A DNA stretch of 64,000 bases. Source: Desarmillaria ectypa. Its lineage: Eukaryota > Basidiomycota > Agaricomycetes > Agaricales > Physalacriaceae. The notes beneath the pieces were generated by a model. It was not told the DNA's origin. It did not search any database and saw only the letters and a program-made list of their open reading frames with translations. Position 1 is the stretch's first letter. Each line of letters begins with the position of its first letter. The position numbers and the translations under genes were made by a program. Of the stretch, positions 1 through 12,710 are shown piece after piece. The stretch lies in contig JAUDYN010000016.1 in the NCBI GenBank assembly GCA_030407005.1, positions 62,001-126,000 of the forward strand, in the 5' to 3' direction.

Positions 1-1232
1 TGTATAGAATGGCGTCAGAAATAAGACAGTCATCAATGTCCCAACCATTTTCACCCTCAGCTTGAGGTGGCAACCCATGAAACAATGATCCTATGGAATT
101 CAGATGAAGTGAGTTTAACCATATGGAGGAAAGAGAAACATCTAAATACCTCCGAATTCCGTCATTCCAATTACAAGAACCAAGGGTAGCCCGAGCTGCT
201 GCGACCATTCCAAAACATCCGCGTTCGTGGTAGAACCGCCAGCTGCTAGAGTCTTAAAGCTTCTAAGGGAATCTGAAATACACGTTTTACGAACGACATC
301 AGTCTCCTTGGCCCATCCGTCCCTAAGAACCTCAAAGAACCAAGGAACCCCAGCAAAAATGTCGGCATTCTCCCCCAATATAGCATCAAAAAGGAGTTCG
401 GCTAGAGTACGAGATCGTATCAATCGCTGATGAGCGGCTTGATATCCGGTTGGCATCAATGCGAAGATGTAACATCCTGCTGTCAGGATGGTGCAGGCTC
501 CAATATCGTAACTCAACCCGATGGCATGGGACCACGGGGACCAGCCAAGAACGCGGAGGTGGTCAAAGGACTGATGAGTAAAATTTCTCTGAAACCAGGA
601 GATATGTGACCGACAGCGGTCCATGACTGCGGCATGTGTTAACGGTACGCATTTGAGATGTGAGATAACGAATGCTGAAGAGGTGAAGAGAAGGAGACAT
701 GTGTCGGACGGGTCAGAGCGACCAGTAGAGAAGATTTTGCTGTCCTGTGAAGACTGCTGTTTATAATTGGCGGGCATTCCGCCCTCAGCGTCGAAGACGT
801 GGAGAGGAATAGACAGTTCTGAATAAATTAAGAATGACTGTCAGAAAATCAAATAGAATCCGTACCGTTGACTACAGTCTGAGTGGCGATGACATTCGAA
901 GGGACCACTACAACCCTAGGATTCAAGATCCGAAGCATAGCTTCCAGCATATGCTTTGGCGCATGATGATCGATGGGCGCAACTATACCGCCAATACGCC
1001 ATACTGCAAGAAAACAGGCAAAAATGTAAGGATGGTTTTCGCCAATAAAGGCAACAGTTGGACGAGGCCCATATTCCTCTTCAAATCGCTGTCCAATGAC
1101 ACGCGTGATAGAGTCCAATTCTGCGTAGGTCCATCGATCTTCTCCACACTTCAGCGCGTCGCGGTAGGCGTGTTCAGAAGAGCAGATGTGACGGAAGACG
1201 TCGATGATCGTGTCGCCGGGAAAATAAGCCAT
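1..1232 (-). CDS. Adenylate-forming (AMP-binding) enzyme, NRPS-like, C-terminus outside window
   Basis: Partial gene of the ANL superfamily, which activates a carboxylic acid as an acyl-AMP. Exons read as 1232-866, 818-150 and 90-1 (still open at the window edge), with GT-AG introns of 47 and 59 bp. Both joins keep frame: the second exon enters as ELSIPLHVFDAEGG and the third as GSLFHGLPPQAEG. The start at 1232 (MAYFPGDTIIDVFRH) begins directly with the usual N-terminal fold. Recognisable motifs are WTYAELD, the substrate-loop region LLFTSS...KCVPLTH (core A3), AAGGSTTNADV (A4) and the A5 motif GMTEFGG near the left edge. The A3 glycines are poorly kept although the lysine is present. Basidiomycete proteins of this type are often A-T-R reductases related to aminoadipate reductase. 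That part would lie left of position 1, so the product class is inferred. Confidence 0.82.
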
Positions 1233-2511
1233 GAGTAAGGGGACGCGAGAGGTAATGTCGCACTTTAATAGTGTGAAATATGAGTTTCAGATATCCAACC
1301 CAACGATATCGACGGAGATGAACCCTGTTAAGATTGAATGGGTTCCTTCCTGATCACCTACACCTCCAACCTCGACCAAGGTCTGTTGGGTCTTTTGGGT
1401 CTTGGACCTTCAAGCCTTGGGCTTCATATAGTAATGTCTTTTGTTCCGTATCAAACTGTGTCCAAGCTCAACCCAACTGAATAGAAATGAGTCGTGAGAA
1501 CCTCATATTGATGTCCTTGGTATTGGTACAGGGTTGAACAGCTCTGCGCCACCGACGATCATTTTCAACTTGAAGGACATCATCATCCATTCTCCGGAAC
1601 GGGGATAATTCCCCTATACATGCGGTAAGGTACCGCCAATTATCAGTTTACGAAGGGAGCGTACCTGAGCATTGAGGATAGCCCACTTGCTACTGAAGAA
1701 CGAATCAATGAACAAAACACCAAAGTGAAATGGCAACAAAGAAACAGGTAAAGCAGATGAACAAGAAGCTTACGGCGTTTGGTCCAACACGACAAAGAAA
1801 TCGGCAAGGCTAATGGTAACCGCCGAAACAATATTCGCCCGTTCAACCACCCCCCAACTAGTGATACAGGTCAGGATTAAAGTCCGCGACCCCGCCCTTG
1901 AAAGTCCGGCCCTGATAGAGAGCTCTGGTGGGCTCAAGGCTTGGGCTCACACATTACCATTACCTAACCCTCCAATGCCCAGCCCAAGCCCGAAATACCT
2001 AGCCCAACCCAGCCCAGCATTCCTATTCCCAGCCCGTTCCTCAGATCAGATCCGAACATCTACGCTAGCAACAGCACACTGATGTGTATATTTCCTTATC
2101 GCTTAAGTTGTGGGAGGATGCAAGCAAACGTACGCACTTAAAGGTAAGCCGTGACCGGAAAAAGACCACTTGTGCCTATTTGATTTTTTGACACGCTATT
2201 ACGCCCATATGAATCATAATGCGGTACGCTGATCCGATGCACAGCATTGACATCCCGGGCCGAAGAATATTAGATGTTGACGCTCAGGTTATCCGGACGA
2301 GAGCTCGCTTTCGAAGTAATTCAGCCGTACTGCACACCTGGTCCTCGCGAAAACGATGGACTACTACTCATCTACAGGTGGAGAGAAGTCATCGGACATT
2401 ATATCGGAATTTTCAAGAAATAACATAAAACGAAAAAGTACAACGGTCCATTGAATACAGGATACTGTTACATAACTTCAATATGAAGATTCGGAAGAGG
2501 GGATCGGAACG
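1233..2511. other. Intergenic stretch, no gene recognised
   Basis: Between the adenylating enzyme start and the DyP stop I see no exon set with family resemblance. Around 1380-1430 and 1925-2045 there are opposed runs rich in AAGCCC/GGGCTT units (for example 1930-1945 and 1415-1432). They may be remnants of a small repeat or simply low-complexity spacer. Short open frames here lack support. Confidence 0.5.
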
Positions 2512-4458
2512 TCAAACCCTCGCAAAAGTCTTCTTCAAACTCTTGATAGAAGGCGTGAAGAAGTATTCCCCGCCACGAGGAACAACAAACTCTTCCGTCA
2601 AAGTAAGCTCGACATCGGGATCAGCAGGGTTTGTTCCCGACAAAGTTCTGATCCCTCCGTTCCCAGCTTGTCCAATGATAGGATCGAATCTACGAATAGA
2701 AACAATCAGTACCGGGAGATCATCGGGGGATGACGATAATTATTTCGTACCCAGGCGTAGCAGGCGTTTGCTCAAACGGTGGAAAGTTGACGTTATTTGC
2801 CCAACCTACGAACGTCAAGGTCAGTCTCGCTCAATCATCAAGTAACAGTTCGCTTGCTCTGCTGAATGAACTGGAATGCATCGACGATACTGCTCTGATA
2901 GCAGATGAACAGCAGTCCTCGTCCGTGTTGCGTCTTTGCCTCTTCTTTCTCGCTTTATGTGACTTCAGGTCCGAACTGGATACCGCGACGGAGTATTCGT
3001 CTGTTCTCAATCGATATCGGGGGGGTTGCGTCTTCGAGGTCGGCACGAGGTAGGGTCTTGCGAATGTGGGCAGCAAACGGGCACCGGGACTGGTTGTCGC
3101 GCTCCCCTTGGAAACTAAAGTCGTTGTTCCTGATATGGAATAAGTATGACGAACGGTACCATTGAATAGAAGATTACATACCTCTGAGGGTCGGCAGCCA
3201 ATTCGGGATCATCTTTGAGTGGCGTGATGTCTACATACAGTACATTAGAATGCGAAGGATTCAAGCAAGCAGTGTTAGCGTACCGATGGGTGCACCTAGC
3301 GTAGATACAATGAGACTTCGTTCAAAAGAAGGAGAAACAAATTAAACTTACCGCTCTTCCACCTTCCGACCATCCTCGCGCCCCTCAGCTCGCTACCATC
3401 TTCGTGTGAAAGCCCAGGAGCAATAATAGGATGCTTCTCCAAGAAATCATCAAACTCTGGCACGAGCTGGAACAGGTACCGGAAGACCAGGAAGCTCCCA
3501 TCCTTCGCCCAGCCCGGCCTAGTTACCGCTCTTAAGTCTCCATCCTCTCCAGTGAGCAGGGCACCTGCTCTTACAGGTTTCGGACCCGGAAGTGGATTTT
3601 TATCAAATCCAATGACAGACGGGTTTGATATACCGTCAAGGAACCCAAAGCTAATAATAACCACGTCAGACTTGGAGTAAGAGATGAAAATAGGAGAAGG
3701 GATACTGACTGCTCGTGTGCCGATACAGCCCCCGGCCTGACATCGCCTTGGATGTGGGTAACCTCAAGAATGGAGGCTCCAAAAAGAGCCTGGATCTCGA
3801 GAACTTTCTTGTTGACGGTCAGATGGCTATCACCGGCGACGAGGATAATTGCATCAATCTTCTCCTTGAACGCAGGCTCCCAATCTGGAAGAGAGTCGTC
3901 TCCGAGTTTGTCGCCAAGGTTCACAGCGGCGTCTTTCAGTTGGCCGCTCTTGAAGGCAGAATCATCAAGAGCGTCAGCATCAGTGATGCCGAGCTGGGTG
4001 GAAGGAAATGTTAGTGCCGTGTCGCAAGTTCTTGATCATGGAGTACGGAAGGCTCACCTTGTCGATACCGAAGCGAGAGAAGGCGATGTTGACGCCGACC
4101 ATCGGGATGAGAGAAGGTTTTTGGCCATGAGGAGTCTTCTTCTTTTGGTCATTGATAGCTTTCCGATCAGCAACGACTTGTGCAGTCGTCTTTATGAGGG
4201 GGATGAATAGCTTTAGGTGGGCCTTGAATGAATTGGGGTTGGTGATCTGGAAGAAGAAGCAGGTCTCTGTCTTCTTCGGTAACCCACCGCTTGTGAAGTT
4301 GTGGTAAGTACGGAACAGTGTAATAGACGAAGGAGTCCTTACAGAATATCACCCTGGATGTTGTTAAGGTCCAAAGATGGGATGGTAAGAGGCTGCTGGG
4401 CGGCAAGGTGGAGTGCAGATTGGCTCAGAGTATCCATGATAGGTCGATGTGTGTCCAT
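2512..4458 (-). pseudogene. Dye-decolorizing peroxidase (DyP), two disabling lesions
   Basis: Heme peroxidase of the DyP family, fungal class, about 499 codons, which is the normal family length. Nine exons: 4458-4343, 4289-4058, 3993-3710, 3650-3352, 3295-3284 (12 bp), 3230-3182, 3129-2858, 2805-2751, 2689-2512. Landmarks in order: LNNIQGDIL near the N-terminus, ETCFFFQITNP, EHFGFLDGISNP (distal Asp motif GXXDG), FLVFRYLFQLVPEFDDFL, GRWKSGAPID, and CPFAAHIRKT with the proximal heme-ligand His (codon 3066-3068). No signal peptide is apparent. Intron 7 (2857-2806) has a GC donor (GCAAGC), the rest are GT-AG. Two lesions: an in-frame TAA at 2955-2957 directly after GPEVT, and one extra base near 2596-2597 that breaks the frame 27 codons before the expected stop at 2512-2514. 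Neither is removed by a plausible intron. This is a pseudogene, a null allele or an assembly error. Confidence 0.85.
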
Positions 4459-5482
4459 GGCTGATGCTCCAGGCTCGCTTATATATGCCAAGATTAGTAC
4501 ATAGGGTTTCGTAAATTCCTACATTCTACTCAAGCCTGTTACGGGATCATCTATTATTGCTAGTACAGTCTTGACGGGTGCGCAGTAGGTTTTCCTGTAC
4601 AAGGCTGTCATAAGAAATTAGATTGTGTCAACCACGACAGCCGCACCTAGTTTCTTTCCTTGAGATGATACTTGGCAGACAGTCCATCTAGATATTGATG
4701 AGCGCTACTCCATCATCGAGCTGTGAAAATCGGTATTCAAAAAATATTCGTGACCTTGAATATGATGCCAAACAGTTGCCTGCGGAGAATCGAAACCGTA
4801 AATGAAATAAATAAACAGGGGCTAGACGAACCGCGCACCTATCATTGGATGCCATCCGATGTCTCCGGACAAGTGTACCCCAAAGTCATTCCAAACAAAC
4901 GCACACTAATTGAATGTGGCGGGGCGCCATCAAAGCCGGGATGCATAATGCACAACGTTGTGTATAGGTTTCTGTAGAAATGATAACTCGGATATGATCC
5001 CATGACTCTCTGAAAGTTTGAAAACGTACAGCGCCCACAGCTCCGTAGCCTCAAGCAATATTGATCTCCGTGCTCTCCGTGGTCATTTTTTGACTCTAAA
5101 GTTATCGCGACTATACATGCGGGTAAAGGAGAACTTACATATCTTACACAAGCATGGAATGATGGCCTTCTAGATGCGTCGGGTGCTGGAGCTAACAAAT
5201 AATTCGGAAGCAAAGCTTAGCTCTCAGGTTCCAACCGGTGAAGATAGGTTCTGGGCAAAGACGACCACCCGTTACACGATAGCTCGATAGCTACACAGGA
5301 TAGACGACCACAAGCTCTTTACTTCACACTTGGAGAACATGTGCACTCTTTCTGGAACCCCAGGATTGCGGGCCAAGATGTGATAGTAATCTAAATACAG
5401 CGCCATCAGATAGAAGTATAATGACGTGATGAGGAGAGGGTTGCAAGTTCTTAATGTCATCAGGTATGACAATGGTAAGCAC
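4459..5482. other. Intergenic stretch, DyP upstream region and unassigned DNA
   Basis: About 1 kb upstream of the DyP start. I see no family-recognisable coding exon and no clear TATA box close to 4458. The right end abuts the LTR-like repeat at 5483. Confidence 0.4.
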
Positions 5483-6247
5483 TGTTAAATGCTATCATTG
5501 AAAGGTAGTGACTGTACTAGAAGTGTGAAGTGCTATAACACTACACACACTAACACACTCAACAATTGCGGTTCGAAGGGGGTAAGTTACACTTGGTGAA
5601 TGCTTGTACTGTAGATACTAGTGTCTGGGTTGCAATTGAATAGAAGTTTTATTTGATTGAATATGCTTGAAGCGACACAAGTTTATACTTTCTGTGCTAC
5701 TGAATGCAATCTGTCACTGATGGGCTACCTGATGCAGTTCCTGAATGTGTACTAACTGCCTGGTTGCAGTTTACTTGTACTAAACACAGGTCACTTAATT
5801 CTATTCCAGGTGAGTCTGTGACTCGAAGCTCTTAGCCAATAAAACCCACACTATTCACTTGGTAGTGTTCCAGGGGCCAGAAAAATGCTGTCCTGCTACT
5901 ATAGGCTAGTATTTATACTATTCTACTTCTATCTACATTTCTAATCTTCCCAGGTTCTATTATTACCCTTGCTGATACAAACCAGGCAGGTATAAGCTCA
6001 CTTCCTGGTAGATATGAGCTCATAACCTGGCTACCAGGTAAACCCAATCATACCCACTTGCCACAACATGGCATGCTTGTACTGTTTCAAACCCTTCCTG
6101 GCCCTGGGGCAGAGCTCTCTGGTTCAACAGATCATATTTCTTACATACCCAGTGTAAGGCTAGCAAAAGGCACTGAGATTAGATATGATAAGATCAGTGC
6201 CCAGATAAAAGATAAGATAAGTGTGAAAAATAGGAGAAATTGTAACA
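5483..6247 (-). repeat. LTR-like repeat, presumed 3' LTR of gypsy relic H
   Basis: Read on the minus strand the unit begins TGTTACAATTTC at 6247 and can be taken to end TTTAACA at 5483, giving TG...CA ends. It contains a TATA-like AGTATAAATAC near 5915 and an AATAAA signal near 5652 on the minus strand. Its inner edge is preceded, on the minus strand, by the purine tract AACAAGGGGGTAT, exactly where the other elements here have their polypurine tract. The right boundary is firm. The left boundary is a guess based on the terminal motif. Confidence 0.5.
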
Positions 6248-8060
6248 ATACCCCCTTGTTAAGACAGGCATCCCAACTGTCATTATGACCTGACTATCAG
6301 TCCTTCCAAAGGGGTTCCTCATGCATTTCATGCATCATCATCTCCATTCCATTGGTTCTCTCATCATTTGCCTTCCAGTAGTCATTGATGAGTGCTGTTA
6401 ACTCTGGGATTTCCTCCTTGTAGTGCCAGTACTCAATTTGTGGATATTTCTTGACTATATATCACCATTTATCTCCAGTTTTCTTTGCATCAATGATGAC
6501 TGTGGATTTGGTGGAAGTGACCACAACTGCTTGGACTTCCATCACTCCTTTTATGTTGCCTAAGTTCCTTTTTGTGACCCACTGGTTTTCCTCTGTTCCA
6601 TAGCCCTTCCACTTGACAAGTTAGTTGGTAACCATTCTTGATGGTTGGCCTCTTTGTCTGCAGACTTTGCAGAGTCTGTCATTGAGAATTGTCTCAACCT
6701 CATATTCATCTTGGGCCACCAGTAGTCCTGTAGTACTAACTCCTTCATCTTTTCCACTCCTGGGTGTCCTGCCATGATATGGTCATGACACTGGGCAACA
6801 ACCTCTCTATGTAGTGTATGATTTTGGGGAACATAGATCCTTTGGTAATAGAAGATAAATCCATCTTCCATCTTCATTCCTCTTTTGTGGTTAAGGGCTT
6901 TAGCAATCCCTTCATCCCATTTCTGGTGATCACAGGTCACACTCTTGATATGCTCCTAGACTTCCTCTTCTATCAGCATAATCATTGTATTGAAGAATTT
7001 GGCTTTGAGGATAATGACCTCCTGGTTGTCATCCTTGCCTTGCTTGTGATCCACCCATTGACTAAGAAGGTCTGCCTTCTTGTTGGCAGTCTCCAGCTTG
7101 TGGTGGAGTGTGAAGTGATACTCTACAAGTTCCATGACCCATCATGCTTGCTGACAGTTAAGCTTTTGAGGTTTTTGGAAGTACTGTAGGTTTTGATAAT
7201 CTATCCAGATCTTGAAATCTACAAGTGCCCATGAGATAATGTCTCCATTCATCAAGGGTGAGCATATTGGTGAGCAATTCCTTATCATATATTTCATAAT
7301 TTTTCTTAGTGATGATCAGCACTTTTAATAAAAATGCAACCAGCCTCCATTTTCCATCTTGTTCTTGGCTCAAAATAGCACCAATTGCCCTCTCACTAGA
7401 ATATGCTTCCATATGGAATCAGCCATTCAGTGATACTAGTGACCTTGACTGGGTCCATGTGAATGGATCCTTTGCCAATAATAACCCTAAGGTATTTGGT
7501 CTTGAGTACTTCAAACTTGCATTTCTTGGCCTTCAAGAACAACTTGTGTTTCCAAAGCAGTTCTACAATGCACTGGACAATGTGTCAATGTTCTTCTAGT
7601 ATTTTTGAAAAGATAAGGATGTTATTGAGATAGACTGTGACTTTTCCAGTAGTGATGAGATCCTTGAAAATATTGTTCATCATCCACTGGAAAGTGGCAG
7701 GGGAATTGGTGAGACCAAACAACATTACTGTGGGCTTGAACAGCCCTTGATTAGTTCTAAAAGCAGCCTTCCATTTGTTGTCTTTCTTGATATACACATT
7801 ATTATATTCCTATCATATGTCCAATTTGGTGAAGTATTTGGTGCTTCCAAGCTTGTCCATTAGCTCAGAGATGAGAGAAAGAGGGTATCAATTTTTAATT
7901 ATCATCTCATTGAGCTTATAACAGTCCTGAACAGGATATAGCTTTCCATCCTTCTTTTTGATGAAGAAGAATAAAGAGGCCATGGGTGACTTGGAGGGCT
8001 GAATTTGATCTGAGGTGAGATTTTCTTCAAGGAATTTACTCAGCCATCAAAGTATAACTG
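6248..8060 (-). mobile_element. Gypsy relic H, decayed pol (RT, RNase H, integrase zinc region)
   Basis: Minus-strand pol remnant of a Ty3/gypsy element, broken by stops and indels. Recognisable pieces, 5' to 3': a reverse transcriptase start near 8035 ([15 protein letters not shown]), FGLTNSPATFQWMMNN near 7690 and the catalytic box at about 7640, which reads YLNNILIF where active elements have YxDD. RNase H pieces follow (SERAIGAILSQEQ, YDKELLTNMLTLDEW, 7410-7230), then the integrase zinc region (HDHIMAGHPGVEKMKEL, WWPKM) near 6790-6700. The catalytic integrase core and chromodomain are largely missing. The Asp to Asn changes in the RT box fit G-to-A decay, so the copy is dead. Its sequence differs enough from the other copies to be a separate subfamily. 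Confidence 0.75.
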
Positions 8061-11000
8061 AGTGAATACAACCTTGTAAGGGTCAGGGAACATGTGGGCA
8101 CTGTATACCTGGAAGTACACTTCACAGTCCATTATGAACTGGTCAATATCATTTGAGTCACCTTTGAAGATCTCAGGTTTGTGAACCAGTTCAGGTCAGC
8201 ATCCAGTCCAGGATGCCTTGTCAGCCATATCCCCACTAGATTATCATGGGGGTGGCTTGTACTTCCATTTTGGTGGTCCCTGAGGTAGGGACCATTATTC
8301 CAGATCTTTGGTATCCAGAGAGTACCTAGGATCATCAGGGCCAATAGGAGAATCTCTATAAATTGGCCTAGTTCCTAGGATTCAGACTGAGGTGGATCCA
8401 CTAGAGTCTGAGGCCATGGAAGATCCTGCACCAGCCATCATGTGACTGGTACCAACAAATAAGCTTCCTGGCATTCTGGCATTGGGTTGCAGAGAGTCAG
8501 GTAGCAGATTGGTTGATAATCAGAGAGGGGGCAGCATCTTATATAGGTAAAGGGAATATTGTTTATTAAATAATAGAAGCACCTGTTCTATTACACTGTG
8601 CTTAAGGATTTTCTCCCTACTTGTTTCATCTTCTGTTTCTTGGTATAGCCTCCCCATCTTTGTTAGTCTCCAGGTGAGGTCTGAAGTAAGAGCTATATAC
8701 TTTATACCCTAGATTTCCATGAACTCTTGATCTAGTGCTTGCAGAATCTCCTGGTCCATCAGTGGTGTACTGCCAACACTCAACAAGGTGCTCAATGAGG
8801 GGGATGTCCCTCACTCCTTGTTGGAGGGCTTCTGTCTGGGTTCTGTCATATTTCATGGAGAAGTGTTCTCCATAGGATATTTGCTCCAGCTCAGTGAGTG
8901 GGGGAAGAGTATATTCAGCAATGGGTCAGTAATGGTAATATGGCCACTGGGATCACTCACTTTGATGGTTGGCAATGGTCTCTTTTTCAAAGACTCTTAC
9001 CCACTCCTCTGGGATATTCTGAATAGCATTTTAGTATCATCTTTGGTGATAGATCTTATTATCCTCTTCTAGTAACTGGCCACTAAATATGTGGTGGGAG
9101 TCAAGAGCAAGTATATGCTTGCAATGATACTCATTCCATGCTTTCCAGATGTGGATCCTGAGTTGATTGAGGACTGCAATGATTTGGTCTCAATGCTTAG
9201 GGGCAATGGTATGATTTATGGAAGAAGGGATGATGATGATGACTTTTGGCTTAGTGGGAACCTAGAGATACTCTAGCTGAGTATATTCCCAGATAGTCTG
9301 ATCTCATTCTTCTTGCTCAGAGTAACTGAGTGTTGGGGAGTCAGAGCAGCTGTCTGAGGCATAATGTCAGTCATGGGTGTCAAAGGCTGCATATTGTGAA
9401 TCAGTGGGGGAGTGGGAATAGTAGGGAACATCATTCTTGTAAGGCTGGCAAACTCTCTGGTGAGAGAATTACAGTTTGCTTTTGCAAGATCTTTTGTATA
9501 CCATAAGTATATGAGGAGGTGCAAGAACCACCCACTTCAGATCAGTATGAATCTGCTTCTGATAGTAGAGAAGAGTGAAAGAATGGGACTGAATGTCCTT
9601 TCAAGAGATTTAAGTTATGAGAGCAATTTCTGAGCAATAACAATGAGCTTCTGCACTGTCTGCTAGTGATACTAGGTATGAGGCTGCTAAAGTATGCTAA
9701 GCTGGAGGCTTGGATAAGAAATTTATTCCTTTAGTATGCTATAAGCTTGATTGATTTATTCTCTAGTTACATTGGTGCTTTTATACTTCTCCAACTTCTT
9801 ACCCCTATGCCTGTCTGCTCTGATAATCTTGCTAAGTAGTGACCTGCTCCATTGTGTTCACCCCCTTTTTACACTCCTAAATGATTCTCCTAAAGGAAAA
9901 CCATATAGGATCATCATGCTTGATGATATTAAGGCAGAGGCATGGGCAGATGGCCATCTATTATGTTCTAGTAAAAAAACAGATTACTGATAGTGGATGG
10001 TAGTGCAGATAGCAGTCCATTCACCCCTGGTTCCTGGTCTGGTGGAAAAGTGGGTTACTGACAATAGATAGCTGTGTGAATAACAGTTAATTGTCCCCTG
10101 ACTTTTATTTCCTTCATTTCTAGTGGATCCTTAGTTCTGTATTCCCATTAACTGAGCAGATGGTTGTTGTTAGTCCTGTGGCTTGGCAGAAGTGCACATG
10201 TATATATGGTGCAGCACAACTTGGGGGAGAAGATATTGTGAGCATCTCTGCTCATCCACCCAATCATGGACATGATCATGGCAGTATTTAGTTGATAGTG
10301 TAGAGGTATGACAGGCTAGGATGAAAGATAGAATCCCACCCTAGAAGAACATACTGCTATATATATTATTCTCTGAGCCTAATTTCTCTCTAGTCACATT
10401 GACTTTATGAATGTTGAATCTGCCCTCACATACCTCAGGATGTGCATGGATGCCTGGAAAAGTCAAGAAGCAAATACTTTCATAGAGAAGGTTATCATCA
10501 CCTTGCAGTCTGCTATTTTTCTGCACCAACTGAAATACTTGCTGTGCACTTCCCAATGCAGATCCCTGGAGAGCAGATAGTGGACTGGCTGAACAACTAT
10601 CTTGCATACAATGTGAGTGCCCTTGCCATTGTTTTCTCCAGACTCCCTACTCATTTGACTGACAGTGGATGTATGAGGCATGTGAAACCCATATGCAAGG
10701 CACTGATATTGTTGTCTATCAGTCCTTCAATGTAGACATCCCCAACCTGACCCTTATCAAATAAGTAGCCTTTTTCCTGAGCCCATATTGGTTTGGGTGG
10801 ATGACAACTCTTATATGCTATGAATACCATTACATCCAAGATGACCACAATGCAAAGAAGGTACAAGCTTTTGAAAAAGCATATGCAGTGGAAGCAGATG
10901 ACTCAGTGCTGGGAGATGTATACAGAGCTGCCATTATCCCTGTCATAAGAATGTCCCCTAATGGCCAAATCATAGTGGATTGGGAGGTTGAATCCACCTA

Positions 11001-12350
11001 TAGACAGGTGTAGGCAAGCAGATGGGATAGTGAATATGATGAAGAAGGAAACAAGAATATAGTGGATGAGGACCTGTAAGCAGTTCACAATTTCCATAGT
11101 CCCAATCTTGGTGAATTAGGGTATCCTTCATTCTAGAATGTGATAGCTATGGCCAAGACATCTCCCTTGAATAGTCTTGAAATTTTCTGAGTGCGTTTAT
11201 AAGCATCTGCCTCAGAGGGAGCCCATACTCATGAGCATAGCCACTAGCATGGCAAGAGTGAGTCATTAGCATATACTCTACACATTGTCAGTGCAGAAGT
11301 GAGTATCTGAGGTATGCTCTTCACTGAGTATGATACAGATTTTCCATCTCAGTGGAATATATATCATTGGATGGAGCCACTTAAATGCATATGGAACACC
11401 CAAGATGTGTCTGTGTCTGTGTATGCTGAGCATGATACAGAATTTCTGTCTCAGTAAGACATGTATCATTGAGTAAAGTCAATTAAACACATATGGAGCA
11501 CCTGAGATGTGTCTGCACTTGTGTATAGTGGGTGTACATGCATGTATATTTAGATGTAGATGCCAGGTTTGGGGTTTGATCACCCCTGGATGGCCAGAAC
11601 ATGCAGAACCCTGTCCCAAACTATTATTGAAGTCTGTACAACTGCCCAGAACCATAAAAGAACCTCAGAAGTATTCTGTGTCCATTTTCACAGTTTGTAA
11701 AACTGCTTTGAACCAAGAAAGAATGCCAGAACACTAGGGTTGAGGATGATAAAAAAGAACATAATCCCTCAGGTATTTTGTCTACCATGAATGGTAAAAT
11801 CACAGTCATGAGGTGACAAGGGACACAGGGCACATAACTATCAGAAACATTCCAGAAAGCAAAATGTCAGATAGGATATGATGACCAACAACAGATCTGC
11901 TTCTATGAATATTCCACTTACTGTCATATGCATGGCTTCTGATCCTATAAAGTGGATACATTCTTGCAGATGGGACCTGCTTTTTTTTCATTCACTTCAC
12001 AACCTTGTCTCCTGCAGCATATCTGTGCATTAAGAAATTGCCCAGTTTACATTCAAACCCATAGAGAATGTACCAATGACATAGACAGTAGTCCATGCAT
12101 CCACCATGTATGACATGCTAAGAGTGGATAAAGTCTACAAGGCCGCTGGTTGGGGACCTGCCCATGTTCAATGAGTTACCAAAGCTGTCTGGTGCTGCAT
12201 AAGTTTTTCTTTCCATTTCACCCATATGAATTCTGATTCCATCTATAGGACAAGATACATCACATTTCAAGAATAATAGGTGTAACATCCCCTGATCCTT
12301 CATACCCAGTGCACCAACATTGCCTGTCAACTGCACCTGCTTCTTGCTCA
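8061..12350. other. Mosaic of decayed repeats with unassigned coding relics
   Basis: This 4.3-kb AT-rich stretch has no intact gene. On the minus strand, 9270-8620 reads as a degraded protein with only a few stops (pieces include LRIHIWKAWNEYHCK, FSGQLLEEDNKIYH and HFSMKYDRTQTEALQQG). It may be the gag or leader region belonging to relic H, but I recognise no domain. Around 9790-9730 the minus strand has a TATA-like GTATAAAAG followed by AATAAA signals, as in an LTR. On the plus strand, 10801-11013 keeps a 70-codon frame (pieces EYHYIQDDHNAKKVQAFEK and MSPNGQIIVDWEVEST) that looks protein-like but matches nothing I know. A shorter relic (VDKVYKAAGWGPAH) lies near 12125-12170. CpG is almost absent, as in the other decayed copies. 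Confidence 0.45.
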
Positions 12351-12710
12351 TGTTACACCCATGTTCCATGTGATCTTTAGACATGTGTAATCCTTAGGGC
12401 TGTCTTGTATTCAGACAATCACCCAGAGGGATATGGCTATGGTCTTGGGATCTTATGGAGAAGATGTGGTATAGAAGTAAGCTTTAGTTGAAAGATAGAG
12501 AACATACAATGTGAACTATCTACTTATATGCATGAATAGAAAGCTAAGTATAGATGTGTCCATATGGTTGGCATGGGTGAATGGGAAGTTAAAGGTGTGT
12601 TTGGTAGGCAATTGCCATGGATAATTGATGGGTGTGATAAGAGTGAAAACATGCAATAGCAATTAGATAGAGGATAAGATTGGAAAATGGAAAATGGAAA
12701 AATCATAACA
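12351..12710 (-). repeat. 3' LTR of gypsy relic F
   Basis: On the minus strand it starts TGTTATGATTTTTCC at 12710, as all LTRs of this superfamily do, and ends GGGTGTAACA at 12351. The flanking purine tract AACAAGGAGGTAA sits at 12711-12723 on the minus strand. It carries the predicted transcript-start word ATCTTTCAACTAA, related to the words in LTRs A, B, D and G. Confidence 0.7.

Noticed and set aside
834..1238. Plus-strand 134-codon frame opposite the adenylating enzyme
   Set aside because: It is a shadow of the well-supported minus-strand exon with motif matches.
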